Positions 38,469-47,624 of a DNA stretch of 64,000 nucleotides are shown piece after piece. Made by a program: the position numbers and the translations under genes. The DNA lies in NCBI RefSeq assembly GCF_030444335.1, contig NZ_CP128595.1:1998501-2062500 (forward strand). Direction: 5' to 3'. The notes under the pieces were generated by a model. It was not told where the DNA came from. It was given only the letters and a program-made list of their open reading frames with translations, and made no database searches. Position 1 is the stretch's first letter, and each line of letters begins with the position of its first letter. This DNA comes from Polaribacter huanghezhanensis (lineage in GTDB: Bacteria; Bacteroidota; Bacteroidia; Flavobacteriales; Flavobacteriaceae).

Positions 38469-39467
38469 TTATTTATTTTTTATAAAAAGCTGATTTTTGA
38501 TCCTAGTAATTTTTACATTAACCGATTTCTCTATTGCTTTTAAACAAATATCTAAATTTGTAACAGGAACAGTACCTGTAATTATTTTTGATTTACTAAT
38601 TTCATCTTCAAAATTCACTTTTAAACCATAAGTATCTTCAATCTTTTTAATAGCATCAGATAAAGGTATTTTATCAAAAATAATTGAACCGTCTTTCCAA
38701 GAAGTTACTAGAGAAGATTTCATGTTTTTGTTTTGATTTAATATGATATCGTCTTCAGAAGTGTAAGAAATGTAATTTCCAGGAATCATTTTTTGGGTTT
38801 TCCCATTTTTAAGCTCAAGCCAAATATTTCCTTCCTCTAAGAATACTGCTGTTTGATTGCGCTTAGTATTTACATTAAAAGATGTACCATAAACTTCTAC
38901 TGTTAAATCATTGGTGTGAACCCAAAATTTTGCATTTGTACTTGTTTTTTTATCTACTTCAAAAAAAGCTTCTCCTGTCAACCAAATTTTTCTACTATTA
39001 TTGCCAAAATAATGAATTGAAGAGTTTGAATTCAAGGTAACTAAACTTCCATCATTTAGTTTTAAATGCAGCACTTCTCCAAATGCAGCTTTGTAAGTGG
39101 TTTTTTGTGGGTTATTTGTAAGGAAATAAAAACCAACAGAAATGAATAATACTATTGAAGCGGCTATACTACTGTATTTCTTAAAAGTAAAAACTTTTTT
39201 TTGCTTTCTTTTAGAAGCTAAAGTTTTGATGCTATTTTCTAAACGATTCCATTCTACTTCAATTTTTTCTTCAGATAAATCTTGGTTTTTAATTTGAATG
39301 CCAAGTATAATATCTTTAGCTTCGTTTACTATTTCTCTTTTGTCCGGATTTTGAATGAGCCATTGATCCCAAAAATTAACATCCGAAAGTCTATTGCCTT
39401 TAGCCCAATTACAAAAAGAGTCATCTTTTAGAAAGTCTTCAATATTATTGAAATTTGTTATTGTCAT
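38469..39467 (-). CDS. FecR-family anti-sigma factor
   Basis: A 332-residue single-pass membrane protein. The N-terminal cytoplasmic part (about 1-85) has the short FecR N-terminal region with CNWAKGNRLSDVNFWDQW. A transmembrane helix follows (about 92-110, SIAASIVLFISVGFYFL). The periplasmic part holds the FecR domain (EVLHLKLNDGSLVTLNSNSS and GEAFFEVDK) and a C-terminal STN-like half (LSDAIKKIEDTYGLKVNFED). It relays receptor signals to the upstream sigma factor. The shared two-block element is just before it. Confidence 0.9.
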   Translation of the reverse strand: MTITNFNNIEDFLKDDSFCNWAKGNRLSDVNFWDQWLIQNPDKREIVNEAKDIILGIQIKNQDLSEEKIEVEWNRLENSIKTLASKRKQKKVFTFKKYSSIAASIVLFISVGFYFLTNNPQKTTYKAAFGEVLHLKLNDGSLVTLNSNSSIHYFGNNSRKIWLTGEAFFEVDKKTSTNAKFWVHTNDLTVEVYGTSFNVNTKRNQTAVFLEEGNIWLELKNGKTQKMIPGNYISYTSEDDIILNQNKNMKSSLVTSWKDGSIIFDKIPLSDAIKKIEDTYGLKVNFEDEISKSKIITGTVPVTNLDICLKAIEKSVNVKITRIKNQLFIKNK

Positions 39468-39500
39468 TATTTGTAGTGTACTTTAATGTTCATTGGTTTG

Positions 39501-39538
39501 TATTATTAATAAGTGTATTACAAAATAATATACCCTTT
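39501..39538 (-). promoter_or_regulatory. Shared two-block element upstream of fecR
   Basis: On the minus strand it reads AAAGGGTATAT, then 14 bases, then CTTATTAATAATA, which ends 33 bases before the fecR start. The same two blocks occur upstream of the distal receptor at 35657-35695. It lies between the sigma gene and fecR. Confidence 0.6.
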
Positions 39539-39549
39539 TTTGTATGTTA

Positions 39550-40116
39550 TTAAGAATTAATTAATTGAAGTATAGAAGTTTCTTCTCTTAAATTTTTAAT
39601 TGCTTTATGTATAGTGTTTGAAGTACTTTGATAGTTTAAATTCATTATTTCAGAGATGTCATTAGTATTTAATCCGCAATAATACTTTAAATAAATGGCT
39701 TCTTTTTGTCTTTTTGGAAGTTTGTTGAGTAGGGTGTTGATATTTTTATTTCTGAAAGTTTTACTTTCTTGTTGAATCATTATCTCTTCAGAAGTAAATT
39801 GAATATCAATAATATTGATGTTCATTTTATCAAAAGAAACAATTTTAGATTTTTTTTTAAGGGCCGTTATTAAATGCCTTCTATAAGAAGCAAATAGATA
39901 GGGTGCAATAGCATCAAGATCACTAAGGTTTTGTCGATGCTCATATATATAAAGAAAAAAATCGTGTAAAGTATCTTCTGTTAATGGAACTCTTTTAGAA
40001 ATTTTTAACCCATAATTATATAATTTTGGATAGTACGTTTTATATAAAATGGCAAAAGCTTTAAGATCTCCTTCTTTTAACGTTTTCCAAATATATTGAT
40101 CAGATAATTTATTCAT
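39550..40116 (-). CDS. ECF sigma factor (FecI-like, Bacteroidota type)
   Basis: A 188-residue RNA polymerase sigma factor with region 2 (AFAILYKTYYPKLYNYGLKI and EDTLHDFFLYIYEH) and region 4 (LPKRQKEAIYLKYYCGLNTNDISEIMNL, a helix-turn-helix). It should direct RNA polymerase to promoters of its own unit and of the paralogous receptor. Its cognate anti-sigma factor is the FecR next to it. The presence of two receptors suggests one signalling and one dependent uptake system. Confidence 0.9.
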   Translation of the reverse strand: MNKLSDQYIWKTLKEGDLKAFAILYKTYYPKLYNYGLKISKRVPLTEDTLHDFFLYIYEHRQNLSDLDAIAPYLFASYRRHLITALKKKSKIVSFDKMNINIIDIQFTSEEIMIQQESKTFRNKNINTLLNKLPKRQKEAIYLKYYCGLNTNDISEIMNLNYQSTSNTIHKAIKNLREETSILQLINS

Positions 40117-40244
40117 TAAATACAGTATGCTTTACAGGCTAAAAGTAATTAAAAAAAATTAATGCCAATAAATTTATATTTTTTAGTTCTTTGTTTTAAA
40201 AAAATGATACTAAATATATTGTTATGTTTTTTAATTCTAAACAT

Positions 40245-40252
40245 TATATTTG
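40245..40252 (+). promoter_or_regulatory. -7 promoter element (TATATTTG) for ychF
   Basis: TATATTTG fits TAnnTTTG, 79 bases before the ychF start. The leader between them contains a short GC-rich segment (CTGCTTGCTGCAAGGTAAGC) able to form a small hairpin; its role is unknown. Confidence 0.55.
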
Positions 40253-40330
40253 CACCTGCTTGCTGCAAGGTAAGCTCGCAAAAATCAAGTTTTGATGTTT
40301 GTGTTTTTTATCAAAAATATTTAAAGAATT

Positions 40331-41422
40331 ATGAAAGCTGGAATTGTAGGATTACCAAACGTAGGAAAATCAACCTTATTTAATTGTTTATCAAACGCAA
40401 AAGCGCAAAGTGCAAATTTTCCTTTTTGTACGATAGAACCAAATATTGGTGTGGTAAATGTGCCTGACGAAAGATTAGAAAAACTAGAAGAATTAGTAAA
40501 TCCAGAAAGGGTGCAGCCAGCAACTGTGGAAATAGTTGATATTGCTGGATTGGTTCGTGGAGCAAGTAAAGGAGAGGGGTTAGGAAATCAGTTTTTGGCA
40601 AATATTAGAGAAACCGATGCAATTATTCATGTATTGCGTTGTTTTGATAACGACAATATTATCCATGTTGATACTACCATCGATCCGATTAGAGATAAAG
40701 AAACGATTGATATTGAATTGCAGTTAAAAGATTTAGAAACTGTTGAAAAACGGTTGGAAAGAGTTAAACGTACCGCAAAAACAGGAAATAAAGAAGCGCA
40801 AGCAGAATTGGTGATTTTATTAAAAATCAACGAAACGTTGTTACAAGGAATATCTGTAAGAACTATCGATTTTACAGAAAAAGAAGAAGAATTTGTAAAA
40901 ACACTTCAATTAATTACAGCAAAACCAGTTTTATATGTGTGTAATGTTGATGAAAATTCAGCCGTTAATGGAAATGCATATGTTGATAAAGTAAAAGAAG
41001 TTGTTGCCAATGAAGATGCAGAAATTATTATTTTGGCGGTTGGTACAGAAGCAGATATTACCGAATTAGACGATTATGAAGAACGTCAAATGTTTTTAGC
41101 TGACATTGGGTTAGACGAACCTGGTTCATCAAAATTGATTAGATCTGCGTATAAATTATTGAAACTCCAAACGTATTTCACAGCTGGAGTTAAAGAAGTA
41201 AGAGCTTGGACAATTAACATCGGAGATACAGCACCACAAGCGGCAGGAGTTATTCATACTGATTTTGAAAAAGGTTTTATTAGAGCAGAAGTAATTAAAT
41301 ACGAAGATTATGTTGCTTTAGGAAGTGAAGCAAAAGTAAAAGAAGCCGGAAAATTATCTATTGAAGGTAAAGAATATATTGTGCAAGATGGTGATATGAT
41401 GAACTTTAGATTTAACGTTTAA
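40331..41422 (+). CDS. ychF: Ribosome-binding GTPase/ATPase YchF (OLA1 family)
   Basis: A 363-residue protein of normal length. The P-loop GLPNVGKSTLFNCLS lies at the N-terminus, followed by VDIAGLVRGASKGEGLGNQFLANIRE and the C-terminal TGS domain (RAWTINIGDTAPQAAGVIHTDF). Members bind the ribosome and hydrolyse ATP in preference to GTP. A 73-residue reading frame upstream overlaps this gene and is not considered real. Confidence 0.97.
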   Translation: MKAGIVGLPNVGKSTLFNCLSNAKAQSANFPFCTIEPNIGVVNVPDERLEKLEELVNPERVQPATVEIVDIAGLVRGASKGEGLGNQFLANIRETDAIIHVLRCFDNDNIIHVDTTIDPIRDKETIDIELQLKDLETVEKRLERVKRTAKTGNKEAQAELVILLKINETLLQGISVRTIDFTEKEEEFVKTLQLITAKPVLYVCNVDENSAVNGNAYVDKVKEVVANEDAEIIILAVGTEADITELDDYEERQMFLADIGLDEPGSSKLIRSAYKLLKLQTYFTAGVKEVRAWTINIGDTAPQAAGVIHTDFEKGFIRAEVIKYEDYVALGSEAKVKEAGKLSIEGKEYIVQDGDMMNFRFNV

Positions 41423-41452
41423 AGGCTTAGAAAAACCGTCAAAAAATATTTT

Positions 41453-41486
41453 AAAACTCTGTTGATAACTAATTCAATAGAGTTTT
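41453..41486 (+). terminator. Terminator after ychF
   Basis: AAAACTCT (41453-41460) pairs with AGAGTTTT (41479-41486), with more pairing inside, and T bases follow. A parE start at 41462 would lie in this hairpin and is therefore not used. Confidence 0.65.
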
Positions 41487-41539
41487 TTATTTTTTACGCT
41501 TATTGCTATTTTAGCAAGGCATTCAACCCGCAAATTTTT

Positions 41540-43402
41540 ATGGCACAAGAAACAAAATATACCGAAGACAATATTCGATCTCTCGACTGGAAAGAACACA
41601 TCCGAATGCGTCCTGGAATGTATATTGGTAAATTAGGTGACGGCTCTTCTCCGGATGACGGAATCTATATTTTATTGAAAGAAGTTTTAGACAATTCTAT
41701 TGATGAATATGTGATGGGAGCCGGTAAAACCATCGAAATTTCTATTAGAGACAAACAAGTAACCGTTCGCGATTATGGTCGTGGAATTCCGTTAGGAAAA
41801 GTAGTTGATGTGGTTTCTAAAATGAATACTGGAGGTAAATACGATTCTAAAGCTTTTAAAAAATCGGTTGGATTAAATGGAGTTGGGACAAAAGCCGTAA
41901 ATGCGTTGTCAGAATATTTTAAAGTGCAATCTATACGAGATAATAAAACTGCTTGGGCAGAATTTACTCAAGGAAATATCGTTGAAGTAGAAGATGCGCA
42001 TGAATCATCGTTAAGAAAAGGAACAAAAGTGCAGTTTATTCCTGATGAAACAATTTTTGGCAAATACAAATACAGAAATGAATATGTTGCCAAAATGCTT
42101 AAAAACTATGTGTATTTAAACACTGGTTTAACCATTTTGTTTAATGGAGAAAAATTTCACTCAGAAAACGGATTAAAAGATTTATTAGAAGAAAATACTT
42201 CGGCATCCGATTTATTATATCCAATCATCCACTTAAAAGATGAGGATATTGAAATTGCAATTACACATAGTAAAACACAATATTCAGAAGAATACCATTC
42301 GTTTGTAAATGGACAACACACAACGCAAGGAGGAACGCATCAAGCAGCTTACAGAGAGGCGATTGTAAAAACCATTAGAGAATATTTTGGTAAAAATTAT
42401 GAATCGTCTGATGTGCGTAAATCAATTATTTCTGCAATTGCCATTAAAGTAATGGAACCTGTTTTTGAAAGTCAGACAAAAACAAAATTAGGTTCAACAG
42501 AAATGGGTGGTGGTTTGCCAACAGTAAGAACTTTTATCAACGATTTTGTAAAAACACAATTAGACAATTATTTACATAAAAACACCAATGTTGCAGAAGC
42601 CATTCATCGCAAGATATTGCAAGCAGAACGTGAGCGTAAAGAGTTATCAGGAATTCGGAAATTAGCAAAAGATAGAGCTAAAAAAGCCAGTTTACATAAC
42701 AAAAAATTACGCGATTGTAGAGTTCATTTTGATGACATCAAAAAAGAAAACTATTTAGATACAACACTTTTTATTACAGAGGGAGATTCTGCTTCTGGTT
42801 CTATTACAAAATCTAGAAATGTAAATACACAAGCCGTTTTTAGCTTAAAAGGAAAACCATTGAATTCCTACGGATTGTCAAAGAAAATAGTATATGAAAA
42901 CGAAGAATTTAATTTACTGCAAGCGGCTTTAAATATTGAAGACGGAATAGAAGGGTTACGGTATAACAATATAGTAATCGCAACAGATGCCGATGTAGAT
43001 GGAATGCATATCAGGTTGTTATTGATTACCTTCTTTTTACAGTTTTTTCCTGAAGTGATCAAAGAAGGACATTTGTATATTTTAGAAACACCATTGTTTA
43101 GAGTTCGAAATAAAAAAGATACTTATTATTGCTATTCTGAGGAAGAAAAACGAGAAGCGATAGAAAAACTAAAAGGAAAACCAGAAATAACACGATTTAA
43201 AGGATTGGGTGAGATTTCTCCAAATGAATTTGTCCATTTTATTGGAAATGATATTCGTTTAGCGCCTGTAATGCTTGACAAAGAAATGTCAGTTGAAGAA
43301 ATGCTTTCATTTTATATGGGGAAAAATACACCAGACAGACAGAAGTTTATTATTAAGAATTTAAAAGTTGAATTGGATTTAGTTGAAGAAGATATGAGCT
43401 AA
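41540..43402 (+). CDS. parE: DNA topoisomerase IV subunit B
   Basis: A 620-residue type IIA topoisomerase ATPase subunit. The GHKL ATPase domain shows [24 protein letters not shown] and [14 protein letters not shown]. The Toprim domain has [14 protein letters not shown] and [11 protein letters not shown], and the C-terminus ends in the [14 protein letters not shown] region. It works with ParC to separate daughter chromosomes. The start is set at [11 protein letters not shown], because the longer frame begins in the ychF terminator. The gap to parC holds an ORF6N gene. Confidence 0.93.
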   Translation: MAQETKYTEDNIRSLDWKEHIRMRPGMYIGKLGDGSSPDDGIYILLKEVLDNSIDEYVMGAGKTIEISIRDKQVTVRDYGRGIPLGKVVDVVSKMNTGGKYDSKAFKKSVGLNGVGTKAVNALSEYFKVQSIRDNKTAWAEFTQGNIVEVEDAHESSLRKGTKVQFIPDETIFGKYKYRNEYVAKMLKNYVYLNTGLTILFNGEKFHSENGLKDLLEENTSASDLLYPIIHLKDEDIEIAITHSKTQYSEEYHSFVNGQHTTQGGTHQAAYREAIVKTIREYFGKNYESSDVRKSIISAIAIKVMEPVFESQTKTKLGSTEMGGGLPTVRTFINDFVKTQLDNYLHKNTNVAEAIHRKILQAERERKELSGIRKLAKDRAKKASLHNKKLRDCRVHFDDIKKENYLDTTLFITEGDSASGSITKSRNVNTQAVFSLKGKPLNSYGLSKKIVYENEEFNLLQAALNIEDGIEGLRYNNIVIATDADVDGMHIRLLLITFFLQFFPEVIKEGHLYILETPLFRVRNKKDTYYCYSEEEKREAIEKLKGKPEITRFKGLGEISPNEFVHFIGNDIRLAPVMLDKEMSVEEMLSFYMGKNTPDRQKFIIKNLKVELDLVEEDMS

Positions 43403-43418
43403 GAAAAAGAATTAAAAT

Positions 43419-43440
43419 GGAGGTCGCAATTTGCTTCCTC
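43419..43440. repeat. Upstream half-copy of the ORF6N-internal palindrome
   Basis: GGAGGTCGCAATTTGCTTCC followed by TC matches the core of the palindrome in the ORF6N coding region (43659-43689). It lies 11 bases before the ORF6N start. An operator for autoregulation is one possible reading. Confidence 0.55.
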
Positions 43441-43451
43441 AAGAGTAAAAA

Positions 43452-43988
43452 ATGCAAGAAGAAAAAGAAAAAAGTATGATTTCTGATGAAATCATCACGA
43501 ACAAAATTTATTTGATTCGCAATCAGAAAGTAATGTTAGATAGAGATTTAGCGGAATTGTATCAGGTAGAAACAAAGAGGTTAAAGGAGGCAGTAAGAAG
43601 AAATTTAAGCCGTTTCCCTGAAGATTTTATGTTTGAATTGACAAAAAAAGAGTTTGAGAATTGGAGGACGCAATTTGCGACCTCCAATTCAGATAAAATG
43701 GGTTTGCGTTATGTTCCAATGGTTTTTACAGAACAAGGCGTTGCAATGTTGTCAAGTGTGTTAAATAGCGATAGAGCTATTGTAGTAAATATTAAAATTA
43801 TCAGAATATTTACCAAAATGCGTCAGTTATTAAGTGATAATTTATCGCTTCAGTTAGAAATAGAAAACATCAAAAAGAAATTAACCAATAATTCTAAAAA
43901 TATAGAATTGGTTTTTAATTATTTAGATGAATTGATTGAGAAGAAAGAAAATAAATCAGACAGAAATAAAATAGGCTATAAAAAGTAG
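43452..43988 (+). CDS. ORF6N-domain protein
   Basis: A 178-residue protein. The ORF6N domain (about 10-95) reads VMLDRDLAELYQVETKRLKEAV, then NLSRFPEDFMFELT, then LRYVPMVFTEQGVAMLSSVL. Residues about 120-170 form a coiled coil (LEIENIKKKLTNNSKNIE). ORF6N occurs in phage and bacterial DNA-binding proteins, often as mobile singletons. It lies between parE and parC, which often form a direct pair, and no other phage gene is near. The start may be the later Met at 43476. Confidence 0.85.
   Translation: MQEEKEKSMISDEIITNKIYLIRNQKVMLDRDLAELYQVETKRLKEAVRRNLSRFPEDFMFELTKKEFENWRTQFATSNSDKMGLRYVPMVFTEQGVAMLSSVLNSDRAIVVNIKIIRIFTKMRQLLSDNLSLQLEIENIKKKLTNNSKNIELVFNYLDELIEKKENKSDRNKIGYKK
43659..43689. repeat. 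31-bp palindrome within the ORF6N coding sequence
   Basis: AATTGGAGG and CCTCCAATT are perfect arms, with inner CGCAA and TTGCG arms around a central T and a single A-A mismatch between the two arm pairs. It encodes NWRTQFATSN. The core recurs upstream at 43419-43440. Confidence 0.7.
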
Positions 43989-44033
43989 TTTTTATAAAAT
44001 AAATAAACTCTTAAACGAATAAACGTTTTTTAC

Positions 44034-46757
44034 ATGAGTGAAGAAATAAACGAACACGAAAACGAAGAAATAAATCATCCAGTAGAAAATACTGAAACCA
44101 TCACTAAAGTTACAGGAATGTACAAAGAATGGTTTTTAGATTATGCTTCGTATGTAATTTTAGAAAGAGCAGTTCCTGCAATTGATGACGGATTTAAACC
44201 AGTACAACGTAGAATTTTACATTCTATGAAAGATTTAGATGATGGTCGTTACAATAAAGTAGCGAATATTGTTGGTCATACGATGCAATATCATCCGCAT
44301 GGAGATGCTTCTATTGGGGATGCAATGGTGCAAATTGGTCAGAAAGAATTGCTAATCGATATGCAAGGAAACTGGGGAAATACCTTAACTGGTGATCGCG
44401 CAGCAGCATCAAGATATATAGAAGCTCGACTTTCTAAATTTGCATTGGATGTTGTTTTCAATGGAAAAACTACAAAATGGCAATCTTCGTATGACGGACG
44501 GAGAAAAGAACCGATAAATCTTCCTGTAAAATTCCCGATGCTATTAGCTCAAGGAGGAGAGGGAATAGCAGTTGGTTTGTCAACCAAAATATTACCGCAT
44601 AATTTTATTGAACTGATTGATGCTTCCATCAAACATTTAAAAGGGAAAAGTTTTAAAATTGTTCCAGATTTTTTAACGGGCGGAGTAGCAGATTTTACCA
44701 ATTACAACGAAGGAAAACGCGGAGGTAAAGTTCGAGTTAGAGCTAAGATTTCTCAACTTGATAAGAAGACTTTAGTAATTACAGAAATTCCGTTTAGTAC
44801 AACTACTACAACACTAATCGAAAGCATTATTAAAGCCAATGAAAAAGGGAAAATTAAGATTAAAAAAATAGAAGATAACACGGCTGCAAATGTAGAAATC
44901 TTAGTCCATTTGCCTCCAGGAATATCACCAGATAAGACCATTGACGCTTTGTTTGCTTTTACCAATTGCGAAAACTCAATTTCGCCATTATGTTGTGTTA
45001 TTGAAAACAATAAACCTGTTTTTATTGGCGTACATGAAGTGTTGTGTAAATCAACTGACAATACAGTTGAATTGTTAAAACTAGAATTAGAAATTCAGTT
45101 AAATGAATTAGAAGAACAATGGCATTTTGCTTCGTTAGAACGTATTTTTATTGAGAATAGAATTTATCGTGATATTGAAGAAGAAGAAACTTGGGAAGGT
45201 GTTATTGTTGCAATTGATAAAGGATTACAGCCACATATCAAACATTTAAAAAGAGCTATTACAGAGGAGGATATTGTGCGTTTAACAGAGATCAGAATTA
45301 AAAAGATTTCAAAGTTTGATATAGATAAAGCCAAACAACATATTGAAAGTTTGGAAGATAAAATTGCTGAGGTAAAAAACTATTTGGCAAATTTAATTGA
45401 ATTTGCAATTGATTTTTTCAAACGTTTAAAAACGACGTATGGAAAAGACAAAGAACGCAAAACAGAAATTAGAATTTTTGATGATATTGAAGCTACAAAA
45501 GTAGTCATCAGAAACACAAAACTATATGTAAACAGAGAAGAAGGTTTTGTAGGAACATCGCTTAAAAAAGACGAATATGTTACTGATTGTGCAGATATCG
45601 ATGATATAATTGTCTTTAGATCTGATGGTAAAATGATGGTTACAAAAGTAGATTCAAAAACGTTTGTAGGTAAAGATATCATCCATATTTCTGTATTTAA
45701 AAAGAAAGACAAAAGAACGGTGTATAACATGATGTATCGCGACGGGAAAACCGGACCAAGTTATATGAAACGATTTACAGTTACGGGCGTTACAAGAGAT
45801 AAAGAGTACGATTTAACCAACGGAAACAAAGGTTCTAAAGTGTTGTATTTTACGGCAAATCCAAATGGAGAAGCCGAAGTTGTTACCATCAATTTAAGGG
45901 CGGTCGGAAGTGTTAAAAAATTGAAATGGGATATCGATTTTGCAGATTTAGCAGTAAAAGGTAGAGCGGTTAGAGGAAATACAATCACTAAATATTCAAT
46001 TAAGAAAGTTGAATTTAAATCGGCAGGTGTTTCTACATTAAAGCCGCGTAAAATTTGGTTTGATGACACTGTACAACGTTTAAATGTGGATGGAAGAGGA
46101 GAGTTGTTAGGAGAATTTAGAGCAGACGATAAGTTGTTAATAGCATTGCAATCAGGAACTATAAAAGCGGTTACTCCAAATTTAGCAAGTAGGTTTGAAG
46201 ATGATATGATTGTTTTAGAAAAATGGAATCCAAAGAAACCAATTTCAGCCATTTATTTTGATGGAGAAAAAGAAACCTACTATGTAAAACGTTTTTTAAT
46301 AGAGCAGGTAGATAAAGAAGAAATTTTTATTTCAGAACACCCAAAATCGCAATTAGAAATAATTGCAACAGATTATAGACCTTTAGCAGAAGTGCAATTT
46401 TCTAAACGAAGTTTAGAGAATGTTGAAGTAAATTTTGAAGATTTTATTTCGATAAAAGGAATCAAAGCACAAGGAAATCAATTGACAAAAGAAAAAGTAA
46501 AACAAGTTAGTTTGCTAGAATCATTGCCTTTTGAAGAACCAAAAGCTGAAGATATGGAAGTTGTTGAAGAAGAGGTTTTAGATGAAAAACCGGAAGAAAT
46601 ATTGCCTTTAGAAATCACAAATTTGGAAAACTCTCCAGAAAAACCAAGGCCATTAAGTAGTGAAGAAAAAGCAGAAAGAGCTTTGCAAAAAACGATTGAA
46701 AAGAAAAAGGCAGATCAGAAAGCAAAAGACGATGAAAGTCAAACAACATTATTTTAG
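44034..46757 (+). CDS. parC: DNA topoisomerase IV subunit A
   Basis: A 907-residue type IIA topoisomerase breakage-reunion subunit. The N-terminus has FLDYASYVILERAVPAIDDG, then RRILHSMK and the quinolone-determining QYHPHGDASIGDAM segment. The catalytic Tyr lies in AAASRYIEARLSK. The C-terminal part holds repeated beta-pinwheel blades and an acidic/Lys-rich tail (about 840-907). It pairs with ParE in the same unit. Its start follows the ORF6N gene by 45 bases. Confidence 0.95.
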   Translation: MSEEINEHENEEINHPVENTETITKVTGMYKEWFLDYASYVILERAVPAIDDGFKPVQRRILHSMKDLDDGRYNKVANIVGHTMQYHPHGDASIGDAMVQIGQKELLIDMQGNWGNTLTGDRAAASRYIEARLSKFALDVVFNGKTTKWQSSYDGRRKEPINLPVKFPMLLAQGGEGIAVGLSTKILPHNFIELIDASIKHLKGKSFKIVPDFLTGGVADFTNYNEGKRGGKVRVRAKISQLDKKTLVITEIPFSTTTTTLIESIIKANEKGKIKIKKIEDNTAANVEILVHLPPGISPDKTIDALFAFTNCENSISPLCCVIENNKPVFIGVHEVLCKSTDNTVELLKLELEIQLNELEEQWHFASLERIFIENRIYRDIEEEETWEGVIVAIDKGLQPHIKHLKRAITEEDIVRLTEIRIKKISKFDIDKAKQHIESLEDKIAEVKNYLANLIEFAIDFFKRLKTTYGKDKERKTEIRIFDDIEATKVVIRNTKLYVNREEGFVGTSLKKDEYVTDCADIDDIIVFRSDGKMMVTKVDSKTFVGKDIIHISVFKKKDKRTVYNMMYRDGKTGPSYMKRFTVTGVTRDKEYDLTNGNKGSKVLYFTANPNGEAEVVTINLRAVGSVKKLKWDIDFADLAVKGRAVRGNTITKYSIKKVEFKSAGVSTLKPRKIWFDDTVQRLNVDGRGELLGEFRADDKLLIALQSGTIKAVTPNLASRFEDDMIVLEKWNPKKPISAIYFDGEKETYYVKRFLIEQVDKEEIFISEHPKSQLEIIATDYRPLAEVQFSKRSLENVEVNFEDFISIKGIKAQGNQLTKEKVKQVSLLESLPFEEPKAEDMEVVEEEVLDEKPEEILPLEITNLENSPEKPRPLSSEEKAERALQKTIEKKKADQKAKDDESQTTLF

Positions 46758-46769
46758 CAATTTATATAC

Positions 46770-47624
46770 ATGAAAAAATATATTGACAATTTTTTAGAAT
46801 TAGATAGTTTTTGGAGTATCTTTTTTTATAGTTTATTTGTTTTTTTTATAACATGGATGATTTCTAGAATTGTTCGTTATTTTCTTGTGATTTATATCAA
46901 GTATAGAAAAACAGAGCGTTTTGGAGGTACAAGTGTATTTTTTCTAAAAAACTCTATTAAATTCTTTTTAGGACTATGTGCTTTTGGATATTTAATCTAC
47001 ACTGTTCCGTCTTTAAGAAGTAAAGCAACCATTATTTTTTCTGGAGCAGGAATTTTAGCCGCTATAATTGGTTTTGCAGCCCAAGCAGCTTTATCTAATT
47101 TAATTGCGGGTGTCTTTATTGTTGTCTTTAAGCCTTTTAGGGTTGGCGATTATATAAAAATTGACGAAGAAAGAATAGGAATTGTGCAAGATATTACGTT
47201 GCGCCATACAATTATTAACACATTCGAAAACAAGCGTTTAATCATTCCAAATTCTATTATTAGTACCGAATCTATATTAAATCATACGATAGAAGATTCG
47301 TATATATTAAGTTTTAATAACTTTAAAATTGGTTTAAATGCTGATGTAGACTTGGCAAAAAAAATCATTCGAGAAGAAGCTTTAAAATTTGATCATGTAA
47401 TTGATAACAGAACTCCAGAAGAAGTACTTACAGAAGATCATCAAATTGTTATTCGTTTTATTGATTTAAATGAGGGTTTTATTCATTTACGTGCCTATGT
47501 TTGGGTAGATGAGCCTTTTGAAGAGTTCAAGTTTAAATGCAATCTAAAAGAAGCAGTTCATAAAAGGTTTAAAGAAGAAGGAGTTGATTTACCAATTCTG
47601 ATGCGTAAAATCTATAACGTTTAA
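46770..47624 (+). CDS. MscS-family mechanosensitive channel
   Basis: A 284-residue inner-membrane channel. N-terminal helices (about 15-37, 55-80 and 85-110) lead into the pore helix GFAAQAALSNLIAGVFIVVF, followed by KPFRVGDYIKIDE, the start of the cytoplasmic beta domain. The length fits the small MscS type. It protects the cell from osmotic downshock. It follows parC by 12 bases, and its last 4 bases overlap the convergent B12-binding gene. Confidence 0.93.
   Translation: MKKYIDNFLELDSFWSIFFYSLFVFFITWMISRIVRYFLVIYIKYRKTERFGGTSVFFLKNSIKFFLGLCAFGYLIYTVPSLRSKATIIFSGAGILAAIIGFAAQAALSNLIAGVFIVVFKPFRVGDYIKIDEERIGIVQDITLRHTIINTFENKRLIIPNSIISTESILNHTIEDSYILSFNNFKIGLNADVDLAKKIIREEALKFDHVIDNRTPEEVLTEDHQIVIRFIDLNEGFIHLRAYVWVDEPFEEFKFKCNLKEAVHKRFKEEGVDLPILMRKIYNV

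Noticed and set aside
32950..39467. A polysaccharide utilisation locus
   Set aside because: There is no SusD-like gene and no glycoside hydrolase; only sigma, FecR and two receptors.
40162..40383. A 73-residue plus-strand frame before ychF
   Set aside because: It overlaps the promoter and start of ychF and has low complexity.
41462..41539. The longer parE frame starting at 41462
   Set aside because: It begins inside the ychF terminator hairpin, and the encoded residues are AT-rich filler unlike ParE.
43452..43988. ORF6N gene as part of a prophage
   Set aside because: No integrase, capsid, terminase or lysis gene lies near; parE and parC flank it directly.
45761..46252. A 163-residue minus-strand frame inside parC
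   Set aside because: It is a shadow of conserved ParC codons, with no independent start context.
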